In this document: positions 54,042 through 61,326 of the stretch, one piece after another
Layout: every line of letters begins with the position of its first letter
How positions within the stretch are numbered: the stretch's first letter is position 1
Source: Rhodospirillales bacterium
GTDB lineage: Bacteria > Pseudomonadota > Alphaproteobacteria > Reyranellales > Reyranellaceae
Assembly: GCA_016185145.1 (NCBI GenBank)
Contig: JACPOB010000063.1
Location: forward strand, 1-64,000
Length of the DNA stretch: 64,000 bases
Direction: 5' to 3'
The notes under the pieces: model-generated
What the model saw: the letters and a program-made list of their open reading frames with translations, nothing else
What the model was told of the DNA's origin: nothing
Database searches by the model: none
Translations under genes and position numbers: made by a program

Positions 54042-54851
54042 ATGAAGAACACGTTCGTTGCCGGTCTCGTCGCGACGGCATTGTCGATATCGACGGCCCT
54101 CGCCCAGCAGCAGCCTCAGCAGCCGGCAACCCAGGCGCCCGCATCGCCGCCCGATCTCGGCCTGAAGGTCGAAGTCGAGCCGGCCGCCATGGCCATCGTG
54201 AAGGCCATGACGGACAAGCTCGCCGCCGCCAAGTCGATGAGCTTCACGGCGTTCACGATCTTCGAAAGCCCCGACCGCACCGGCCTGCCGCTCGGCTACA
54301 CCACGCTGTCGCAAGTGACCGTGCAGCGGCCGAACAAACTCAAGGTCATCTCGCCGGGCGACGGGCCGCGCACCGAATTCTACTACGACGGCAAGACCGT
54401 CAACGCCTACGAGCCCGCGGCCAAGCTGGTGGCCACGGTCGACGCGCCCGACACGATCGACGCCATGCTGCGCGCGGCCTTCCAGCGGGCGGCGATCTAC
54501 TTTCCCTTCACCGACCTGGTCGTCAGCGATCCGATGGCGGCGATCGCCGAGAACCTGCGTGTCGCCTTCGTCGTCGGCAAGTCGACGGTGGTGGGCGGCG
54601 TCACCACCGACATTGTCGTGCTGGTCGGCAAGTTCGCCCATGTCCAGCTCTGGATCGGCAGCGACGACAAGCTGCCGCGCATGGCGCGCGCCATCTTCCT
54701 GGAAGACCCGGCGCGCTATCGCCATACCGTGATGTTCTCGGACTGGAAGATCGATCCGACGCTCGCGGCCGACACCTTCGCCTTCACAGCCCCGGCCGGC
54801 ACGATACGCATACCGTTCGCACCGCCGGGCGCGACGGAAAAGGGCAAGTAG
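54042..54851 (+). CDS. DUF2092 periplasmic protein
   Basis: 269 residues with a signal peptide (MKNTFVAGLVATALSISTAL AQ), a Gln/Pro-rich linker, and a LolA-like beta domain: MSFTAFTIFESPDRTGLPLG, QVTVQRPNKLKVISPGDGPR, FYYDGKTVNAYEPAAKLVAT, VMFSDWKIDPTLAADTFAF. Matches DUF2092. Probably binds a lipid or envelope component. The glycine-rich gene starts 17 bases downstream. Confidence 0.88.
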   Translation: MKNTFVAGLVATALSISTALAQQQPQQPATQAPASPPDLGLKVEVEPAAMAIVKAMTDKLAAAKSMSFTAFTIFESPDRTGLPLGYTTLSQVTVQRPNKLKVISPGDGPRTEFYYDGKTVNAYEPAAKLVATVDAPDTIDAMLRAAFQRAAIYFPFTDLVVSDPMAAIAENLRVAFVVGKSTVVGGVTTDIVVLVGKFAHVQLWIGSDDKLPRMARAIFLEDPARYRHTVMFSDWKIDPTLAADTFAFTAPAGTIRIPFAPPGATEKGK

Positions 54852-54868
54852 GACTTCAGGAGAGCACG

Positions 54869-55549
54869 ATGAACAGGAAGCTGCTTCTTCTCGCCGCCAT
54901 CGCCATCGCCGCGCCGCTTGCGCCCGCCGCCGCCTGGTTCCATGCCGGCGGCTGGAGCGGCGATCGCTCGTCGTGGTCGGCGCACACCTGGCGCGGCGGC
55001 ACCGCCTCGGGCGGCGACGGCTCATGGAGCGCGACCGGCTATCGCGGCGGCACGGCCAGCGGCGGCGGCGGCTCGTGGAGCGCCACCGGCTATCGCGGCG
55101 GCACGGCGAGCGGCGGTGGCGGCACGTGGTCGGCGACCGGCGTCAACGGCAACCATTACTACGGCGGGCCGGACTATTATCACGGCGGCTATTACGGCGC
55201 CTACAACGCGCCCACCGTGGTCAATGCCTATGGCGCCAACTGCTACAATTGCGGCGGCTGGAATACCGGCGGCGCAGTGGCGGCCGGCATGGTGGCCGGC
55301 GCCGCCGTCGGCGCCGCGGCGGCCTCGAGCGCCAATAATCAGGCAGCCTATGCAGCCGGCGTCCAGGCCGGCGCGGCGGCGGCGACCAGTGCGTCCAATC
55401 CGCCCGGCACGATCTACGGCACCTTGCCGGCCGGCTGCACTTACAAGCCTGTCGGCAGCCAGCCCTACTACAGCTGCACCGATGGCCTGTGGTTCGTGCC
55501 GGCCTATGGCGCCAACGGCGTCTATTATCGTGTGGTTACAGCGCCTTAA
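54869..55549 (+). CDS. secreted glycine-rich repeat protein
   Basis: 226 residues from ATG 54869 (CAGGAGAGCACG). Signal peptide (MNRKLLLLAAIAIAAPLAPA AAW), then about four near-identical repeats of the form GGSWSATGYRGGTASGG between residues 30 and 95, a Tyr/Gly/Asn-rich stretch, an Ala/Gly hydrophobic stretch (GGAVAAGMVAGAAVGAAAAS), and a C-terminal block with two Cys (AGCTYKPVGSQPYYSCTDGL WFVPAYG). Similar secreted proteins accompany DUF2092 genes. Function unknown. Confidence 0.8.
   Translation: MNRKLLLLAAIAIAAPLAPAAAWFHAGGWSGDRSSWSAHTWRGGTASGGDGSWSATGYRGGTASGGGGSWSATGYRGGTASGGGGTWSATGVNGNHYYGGPDYYHGGYYGAYNAPTVVNAYGANCYNCGGWNTGGAVAAGMVAGAAVGAAAASSANNQAAYAAGVQAGAAAATSASNPPGTIYGTLPAGCTYKPVGSQPYYSCTDGLWFVPAYGANGVYYRVVTAP
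54975..55145 (+). repeat. tandem coding repeats in the glycine-rich gene
   Basis: Roughly 48-base units encoding GGTASGGxGSWSATGYR, about three and a half copies. Third positions are nearly identical between copies, so the array is recent or kept uniform by slippage. Confidence 0.75.
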
Positions 55550-55602
55550 GAGTTGAGCGCCGGTCGCTAGGAGGGTCGGCCCGACTTCGGTAGAGTCGGG
55601 CA

Positions 55603-57045
55603 ATGGCTGCCGATGTCACCATCCAGGCTCGATCCGACCAAGCCGGGGCAACCCAGGCAGTGCGTCGGCGCAGTCCCGCCTTCGGGCTGTCATGGCGTAT
55701 TCTTGCCCTGGTCATCGCCGGGGTGATGACGGCCGAGATCGCGATCTTCCTGCCGTCGATCGCCCGCTTCCGCTCCGTCTATCTCAACCAGCTCATCGAA
55801 AGCGGCACGCTTGCCGCGCTGGCGCTCGACGCCACGCCCGACAACATGGTGACCGAGGAGGTCAAGCGCGCTCTGCTCGACCATGCCCGCGTCGACGCCG
55901 TGGTGCTGATCGAGCCCAACAAGCCCAAGCGGGCGCTGATGAACATCGAGCCCAAGCCCAGCATGCCGGCCTTCAATCTCAAGGAGGAAGGCGCACTGAT
56001 GCTGATCTGGGATGCGCTGCGGGCGATGGCCAATGACGGCCAGCTCTACATCCGGGTCGGCGGGCAGTCGATGCGGCTGCCCAACGCCATGGTGTGGATC
56101 GTGGCCGACGAACTGCCGATGCGCATCGCCATGTACGGCTATGCCAGCCGAATCCTGGTGCTGTCGATCATCATCGCGCTGTTCACCGCCTTCCTGCTCT
56201 ATCTGGCGCTGCGCTGGCTGGTGATCCTGCCCCTGCAGGATCTGTCGGCCGACATGGTCGCCTTCCGGCGCGCGCCCGAGGAGCCGGGCAGCGAGCGGCC
56301 GCCGACCAGGCGGCGCGACGAGATCGGCGTGGTCGATCGCGAGTTCCAGAACCTGCAGCGCGAGCTGCGCGCCTCGCTGCGCCAGAAGTCGAGACTGGCC
56401 GAAGTCGGCGCCGCGACCAACAAGATCAACCACGACCTGCGCAACATGCTGTCGACGGCGCGCCTGTTGTCCGACCGGCTGGCGCGCAGCGAGGACGAGC
56501 GCACGCGCGCGCTGGCGCCGACCATCCTCAACACCATCGATCGCGCGGCGCGGCTGGCGAGCGACGCCATCGAATATGTGCGCGATCAGCGCACGCCCAG
56601 GCTCGCCCCGGTCGATCTCGCCGACCTGGTGGACGAGGTGGGCATCGCCCTGCAGGAGCAGGGCGAGGAAAGCAATCCCAACATCGTGCGCGGCTGGATC
56701 AACGAGGTCGCTCACGACCAGCCGGCGCGGGCCGACCGCGACCTGCTCTATCGCATCTTCGTCAATCTCGGCCGCAACGCTTTCGAGGCGGGAGCGACCA
56801 CCGTGACGGTGCGGGCCCGCACCAGCGGCTCGGACCTGGCGGTCGACGTCTGCGACAACGGCCCCGGCGTGCCGCAGGACCTGGCCGACGGCATCTTCCG
56901 CCCGTTCGTCACCGGCGGCCGCGCCGGCGGCGCGGGGCTCGGCCTCGCCATCGCCCGCGACCTGGTGCGTGCGCATAGCGGCGACATCGCCATCGCCGAG
57001 ACCGGCAAGCAGGGCACGACATTCCGGTTCACGCTGCCTCTTTGA
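55603..57045 (+). CDS. membrane sensor histidine kinase
   Basis: 480 residues. Two membrane helices (about 29-50 and 183-205) bracket a periplasmic sensor of about 130 residues; a HAMP-like linker (VILPLQDLSADMVAFRRAPE) follows. The phosphoacceptor is in KINHDLRNMLSTARLLSDRL, an HDLRN variant of the H box. N box is LLYRIFVNLGRNAFEAG, G1 VCDNGPGVPQDL, G2 GGAGLGLAIARDLV. No response regulator is adjacent, so its partner is elsewhere. Confidence 0.92.
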   Translation: MAADVTIQARSDQAGATQAVRRRSPAFGLSWRILALVIAGVMTAEIAIFLPSIARFRSVYLNQLIESGTLAALALDATPDNMVTEEVKRALLDHARVDAVVLIEPNKPKRALMNIEPKPSMPAFNLKEEGALMLIWDALRAMANDGQLYIRVGGQSMRLPNAMVWIVADELPMRIAMYGYASRILVLSIIIALFTAFLLYLALRWLVILPLQDLSADMVAFRRAPEEPGSERPPTRRRDEIGVVDREFQNLQRELRASLRQKSRLAEVGAATNKINHDLRNMLSTARLLSDRLARSEDERTRALAPTILNTIDRAARLASDAIEYVRDQRTPRLAPVDLADLVDEVGIALQEQGEESNPNIVRGWINEVAHDQPARADRDLLYRIFVNLGRNAFEAGATTVTVRARTSGSDLAVDVCDNGPGVPQDLADGIFRPFVTGGRAGGAGLGLAIARDLVRAHSGDIAIAETGKQGTTFRFTLPL

Positions 57046-57054
57046 TTGCCGGGC

Positions 57055-57256
57055 GCGCGCCACTCCAGTGGCGCGTCATGTATTGGCAGAGCCAATACCA
57101 CCTCACCCTGAGGAGCGCCCGAAGGGCGCGTCTCGAAGGGTGGGCCACCACAAGGCAGGTTGCCCACCCTTCGAGACGCGTCGCTTCGCGACGCTCCTCA
57201 GGGTGAGGTGATCGGGTTGCCGCCGCCGCTCATGACGCGCCACTGGAGTGGCGCGC
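57055..57256. repeat. nested palindromic element, about 200 bp
   Basis: Outer perfect 26-bp inverted repeat (57055-57080 and 57231-57256). Inside: a 7-bp hairpin TATTGGC/GCCAATA at 57081-57097, and a second long inverted pair carrying CACCTCACCCTGAGGAGCG and CGAAGGGTGGG sequence with its own small loops. It lies between convergent genes (histidine kinase and DUF1499). Confidence 0.85.
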
Positions 57257-57264
57257 CCCCAGCG

Positions 57265-58014
57265 TCAACCGGCCTTCAGCTTGGCGATGAATTCGCGGAT
57301 GCGTTTCGCGTTGACGCCGAGATCGGATTCGCCGTCGCGGCTCTTGGACCGGATGTCGACCTTGCTGCCGGCGCCGTCGGGCCGGATGCGGATGACGATG
57401 TCGTCGCGGAAGCCGAACCAGATGCTGGTCGCCACCGCCTCGATGCGACCGTCGGCCGGGGAGCGGCCCACGACGTCCCAGCCCATCGCCATCGCCGCGG
57501 CATCGATCTTCTTGAACGCCTCGGCCGGCGGCTCGGGCAGGATCACCGGCGTGATGTCAGGGTAGGCGGCCCGTTGCAGTACCGCTGCATGCGCACCGGG
57601 ATAAGTCGCGGGATTGGAGGCGCCGCGACGCAGTTGCAGCGTCGCCACCAGCGGCGGCGGATTGTTGGTGTCGGTCGTGACGTCGTTGATCTCCGGCGCC
57701 TGCTGGGCGCGCAGAAACCAGTTGAGCGGGGTGTAGGCCGCGGCACCCCCGATCACGATGGCGAGCAGGGCCGCCACGAAGCCGCGCCGGCGATCGCCGG
57801 GCCGGGTCGGCACGAAGGTGGCGACGCCCAGCGCCACGCCAGCCACGGCGACGTAGAAGCCGTAGCGGAAGATCGCGAAAGCCGGCTCGATCTCGAGCCC
57901 GAGGTAGCGATGCAGCGGCCCGGCCGACGCGACGATGAGCGCCGCAACACACGCCATGATGAAGGCCATGCGGGCCAGGCGGTGACTGACCGGGTTGGTC
58001 GGACGAACGAACAT
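57265..58014 (-). CDS. DUF1499 family membrane protein
   Basis: 249 residues from ATG 58014. Three membrane helices in the first 110 residues, then the DUF1499 domain: NNPPPLVATLQLRRGASNPA, AFKKIDAAAMAMGWDVVGRS, GRIEAVATSIWFGFRDDIVI and a C-terminal helix. Family function unknown. The gene is divergent from the DMT exporter (78-base gap). Confidence 0.88.
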   Translation of the reverse strand: MFVRPTNPVSHRLARMAFIMACVAALIVASAGPLHRYLGLEIEPAFAIFRYGFYVAVAGVALGVATFVPTRPGDRRRGFVAALLAIVIGGAAAYTPLNWFLRAQQAPEINDVTTDTNNPPPLVATLQLRRGASNPATYPGAHAAVLQRAAYPDITPVILPEPPAEAFKKIDAAAMAMGWDVVGRSPADGRIEAVATSIWFGFRDDIVIRIRPDGAGSKVDIRSKSRDGESDLGVNAKRIREFIAKLKAG

Positions 58015-58091
58015 GGCGCCGCGCATCGTAGCCGCGAAACAGCAGGCGCGCACGGCTCGACAAATGCAGTTTCCCTCTCTATGCGCCGCCT

Positions 58092-58973
58092 ATGATCGTT
58101 GCCGATGCCAACCGACGCCGCGCGATGGCCGCGGGCTTCGCCGCCATCGCCCTGTGGAGCGCCCTGGCAGCGCTGTCGGTGTCGGCCGGCCCGATCCCAC
58201 CGTTCCAGATGGTTGCCATGACGTTCGCGGTGGGCGCCTCGATCGGCGTCGTGCGCGCACTGTCGCGCGGCGTCGGCTGGCGCGGACTTTTTGGCTGGCC
58301 GGTGCACGTCTGGCTGCTCGGCGTCGGCGGGCTGTTCGGCTACCACGCGCTCTACTTCGCAGCGCTCCAGCTTGCCCCGCCGGCCGAGGCCAACCTGGTA
58401 AACTATCTGTGGCCATTGCTGATCGTGCTGCTGTCGGCGCCGCTCGCTGGCGAGCGCCTGGGCTGGCCGCATCTGCTCGGCGCCTTTCTCGGTCTTGCCG
58501 GCGTCGTCCTGCTGGCGTTCGGCCGCGGCTTGAGCTTCACCGGCGCATACGCCGCGGGCTACGCGCTGGCGCTGGGCTGCGCTTTCGTCTGGTCGCTCTA
58601 CTCGGTCCTGTCGCGCCGCTTCGGCGAGACACCGACCGACGCCATCGCCGCCTTCTGCACGGCTTCCGCCCTGCTGTCGCTCGCCTGCCATCTGTTGTTC
58701 GAGCGCACGGTGTGGCCCGCGACGACGACGGCATGGCTCGCCGTGCTGGCAATCGGCCTCGGTCCCGCGGGCGCAGCGTTCTATCTCTGGGATCACGCCG
58801 TCAAACGCGGTGACATCCGTGCACTCGGCGCGGTCTCCTATGCAACGCCCATCCTGTCGACGGCGCTATTGATCGTCTGTGGTCTCGCCCAACCGACCGG
58901 CGCACTGTTGATTGCAGCCGCGCTGGTCACCACCGGCGCAGTGTTGGCAACACGCGAGCTATGGCGTTCCTGA
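58092..58973 (+). CDS. DMT superfamily (EamA) exporter, YddG-like
   Basis: 293 residues with ten membrane helices in two EamA repeats. Similar to aromatic amino-acid/purine exporters of the YddG branch (GYHALYFAALQLAPPAEANL VNYLWPLLIVLLS-type loop; second repeat LGPAGAAFYLWDHAVKRGDI). Substrate unproven. The last 15 bases overlap the 3' end of the convergent cupin gene. Confidence 0.9.
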   Translation: MIVADANRRRAMAAGFAAIALWSALAALSVSAGPIPPFQMVAMTFAVGASIGVVRALSRGVGWRGLFGWPVHVWLLGVGGLFGYHALYFAALQLAPPAEANLVNYLWPLLIVLLSAPLAGERLGWPHLLGAFLGLAGVVLLAFGRGLSFTGAYAAGYALALGCAFVWSLYSVLSRRFGETPTDAIAAFCTASALLSLACHLLFERTVWPATTTAWLAVLAIGLGPAGAAFYLWDHAVKRGDIRALGAVSYATPILSTALLIVCGLAQPTGALLIAAALVTTGAVLATRELWRS

Positions 58974-59390
58974 CTCTGAGTGCGGCTCCCAGTCCGGCGG
59001 CGCCATCTCGAAGCCCTCGAACTCGAAGCCCGGCGACACCGTGCAGCCGACCAGAGTCCAGGCGCCGAGCGAGCGCGCCGCCTGCCAGACATGGCGCGGC
59101 ACCACCGCCTGCGGTTGCTCACCGACGCCGAAGTCGGCGCCGAGCCGCAGATGGCGCACGGCCTTGCCGTCGTCGCTCATCGAAAGTTCCAGCGGCGCAC
59201 CGGCATAGTGATGCCAGATCTCGTCGGCATCGACGCGGTGCCAGTGCGAGCGTTCACCTGTCTTGAGCAAGAAGTAGATCGCCGTGCCGGAGCTGCGGCC
59301 TTCACTCGGCGCTCGGAAGGTCTCGACGTAGTGGCCGCCCTCGGGATGCGGCTTCATCCCGAGATGGGCAATGATCTCGTCAGCGTTCAC
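58959..59390 (-). CDS. DUF985 cupin protein
   Basis: 143 residues: IIAHLGMKPHPEGGHYVETF, SSGTAIYFLLKTGERSHWHR, VDADEIWHHYAGAPLELSMS, QAVVPRHVWQAARSLGAWTL VGCTVSPGFEF-type end. This is the cupin_5/DUF985 family with metal-ligand His and Glu residues; biological role unclear. Ten bases from the following GST. Confidence 0.93.
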   Translation of the reverse strand: MNADEIIAHLGMKPHPEGGHYVETFRAPSEGRSSGTAIYFLLKTGERSHWHRVDADEIWHHYAGAPLELSMSDDGKAVRHLRLGADFGVGEQPQAVVPRHVWQAARSLGAWTLVGCTVSPGFEFEGFEMAPPDWEPHSESGTP

Positions 59391-59400
59391 GCCGTTCTTC

Positions 59401-60021
59401 TCAGTTGGGCGGCGGCACCGTCGCCTTCATCGACGGCAGCTTCGCGAAGGTCGCGTACCACTTGGCGAGCTTGGGCCGCTTGGCGCGCCAGTCGTGGCTG
59501 CCGAAGCGGAAGTCGAGATAGCCGAGAGCACAGGCCACGGTGATGGTGCCGAGTGTCGGCTTGCCCTTGAGCGACTTGGCCTCGGCCTCGAGCGCGTCGA
59601 GCACGCCGTCGATCTTCTTCATCTGGCCCTTGGTCCAGTCCGGCCAGCGCCGATCCTCGGGCCGCAGGAAGCCTTCGTAACGTGCCAGCAAGGCGGCGTC
59701 GAGCAGGCCGTCGCCCATCGCCTGCTGACGCAGCGCCACCCAGCGGTCGCGGCCCTTGCGCGGCAGGAGCTTGCGGCCCTTGTGCTGGTGGTCGAGGTAC
59801 TCGCAGATCACCGGCGAGTCGAAGAGGTCCATGCCCTTGACCGAGAGCGCCGGGATCTTGCCGATGGGATTGTGCTTGTCGACGTCGGCATTGGGCTGCA
59901 CCGGCGTCAGCGCCACATTGATCATGTCGATCTTCTTGTCGAGCTTGGTCTCGAGCGCCAGCACCCTGACCTTGCGGGCATAGGGTGACGACGGCGAATA
60001 GTAGAGTCTCATCTTGGCCAT
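59401..60021 (-). CDS. glutathione S-transferase family protein
   Basis: 206 residues. MRLYYSPSSPYARKVRVLAL carries the Ser active-site region, NPIGKIPALSVKGMDLFDSP VICEYLD-type glutathione site follows, and the helical C domain is complete. ATG 60021 (MAKMRL) or 60012. Second GST in the window, only distantly similar to that at 49860. Follows the Ldh-type dehydrogenase by 22 bases, likely one transcript. Confidence 0.92.
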   Translation of the reverse strand: MAKMRLYYSPSSPYARKVRVLALETKLDKKIDMINVALTPVQPNADVDKHNPIGKIPALSVKGMDLFDSPVICEYLDHQHKGRKLLPRKGRDRWVALRQQAMGDGLLDAALLARYEGFLRPEDRRWPDWTKGQMKKIDGVLDALEAEAKSLKGKPTLGTITVACALGYLDFRFGSHDWRAKRPKLAKWYATFAKLPSMKATVPPPN

Positions 60022-60043
60022 AGTCGCTCTCCCCTTCGTTGTT

Positions 60044-61144
60044 TCAGGCAGCGGCCATCTGCGGGATCTCGGTATCGTTCAGCCGTACCTTGTGCGCGAC
60101 GTCCAGAAGCTGTTGCCAGGTCGTGCCGTCGATCGGCACGCCGTTCTTCTCGCGATCGACCTTGCGGGCGCGCTCGGGCTCGCCCGGCGTCAGCACCTCG
60201 GCCACGCCCGGCTGCGGCTTGGCCGACTTCACCCAGGTGATGAACGTCTCGACCTCGTCCTCGAAGACCTCGGTCCCGCCCATCGCCTTGGGATCGATGA
60301 TGATCGACAGCATGTTGTTGATGATGTCGCTGCCGGGCTTGATGGTCCGCGGGCTGTGGGTGCGCCCGCCGGTCAGCGCGCCGGCCAGCAGGTCGCAGAT
60401 CACCGCGAGCCCGCCGCCCTTGTGCAGGCCGAACGGCAGGATGGCGCCGAACGGCGGATTGTAGAGCACGCCGGGATCGGTGCTGGGATTGCCCGCCGCG
60501 TCGATCAGCAGGCCGTCGTCCATCTGCACCTTCTTGTTGAAGGCGACGCGCACCTTGCCCGCCGCCACCTGGCTGGTGGCGAAGTCGAGCACGATCGGCT
60601 CCTTGCCCTTGCGCGGCACGGCCGTGCAGTAGGGATTGGTGACGAAGCGCGGCTCGGCGCCGCCGAACGGCGCGACCATCGACTTGTGGCCGTGCACGTT
60701 CACCCAGTGCGTGCTCACCATGCCGGCGCGCGCGCATTGCTCGCCCCAGTGGCCGATGCGGCCGATGTGGTGGGCGTTGGTGAGGCCGACGACGCACACG
60801 CCGTGCTGCTTGGCCCGCTCGATGCCGATATCCATGGCTTCCTTGGCGACGACCTGGCCGTAGCCAGCGCCACCGTCGATCACGATCACGGCCCCGTTGT
60901 CGCGGATGATCTTTGCATGATTGTTACGGACGCAGGCGCCGGCGCCGGTGTTCTGGATGTAGTGCGGGATCATGCCGACGCCGTGGCTGTCGTGGCCGAA
61001 CAGGTTGGCCAGCACCAGATGGTCGGCGACCAGGCGGGCTTCCTCGTCGGAGCTGCCGTCGGCCCGGCAAATCGCCATGGTGAAGGCATGCAACCGATCG
61101 GGCTTGATCCTGACCTCACCGACTGAACTCTTGCCCTCGGCCAT
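60044..61144 (-). CDS. Ldh family (malate/L-lactate dehydrogenase-like) oxidoreductase
   Basis: 366 residues of the non-Rossmann NAD(P)H-dependent dehydrogenase family (YlbC/ComC/MdhII-type). LVLANLFGHDSHGVGMIPHY with the conserved DSHG, NAHHIGRIGHWGEQCARAGM, PFGGAEPRFVTNPYCTAVPR, LDFATSQVAAGKVRVA and FGLHKGGGLAVICDLLAGAL. Acts on 2-hydroxyacids or cyclic imino acids; exact substrate unknown. First of a probable three-gene minus-strand unit with the GST and cupin. Confidence 0.92.
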   Translation of the reverse strand: MAEGKSSVGEVRIKPDRLHAFTMAICRADGSSDEEARLVADHLVLANLFGHDSHGVGMIPHYIQNTGAGACVRNNHAKIIRDNGAVIVIDGGAGYGQVVAKEAMDIGIERAKQHGVCVVGLTNAHHIGRIGHWGEQCARAGMVSTHWVNVHGHKSMVAPFGGAEPRFVTNPYCTAVPRKGKEPIVLDFATSQVAAGKVRVAFNKKVQMDDGLLIDAAGNPSTDPGVLYNPPFGAILPFGLHKGGGLAVICDLLAGALTGGRTHSPRTIKPGSDIINNMLSIIIDPKAMGGTEVFEDEVETFITWVKSAKPQPGVAEVLTPGEPERARKVDREKNGVPIDGTTWQQLLDVAHKVRLNDTEIPQMAAA

Positions 61145-61326
61145 GCCTGCGTCTCCTCCGGGATTTCGCTTTCGGGGCGCAAGGTTCCGCGTCGGCAGAG
61201 CCCTGTCAACCGATGCGGAAAAGCCGCAGGAATCCGCCTAAATTTGGCCCCCAGGGGCGGCAAGATTTGGCCGGCAAGACGGGCCTCCGACCCCGTGGTA
61301 AACCGTGGCTGAATAACGAGGCCTGC

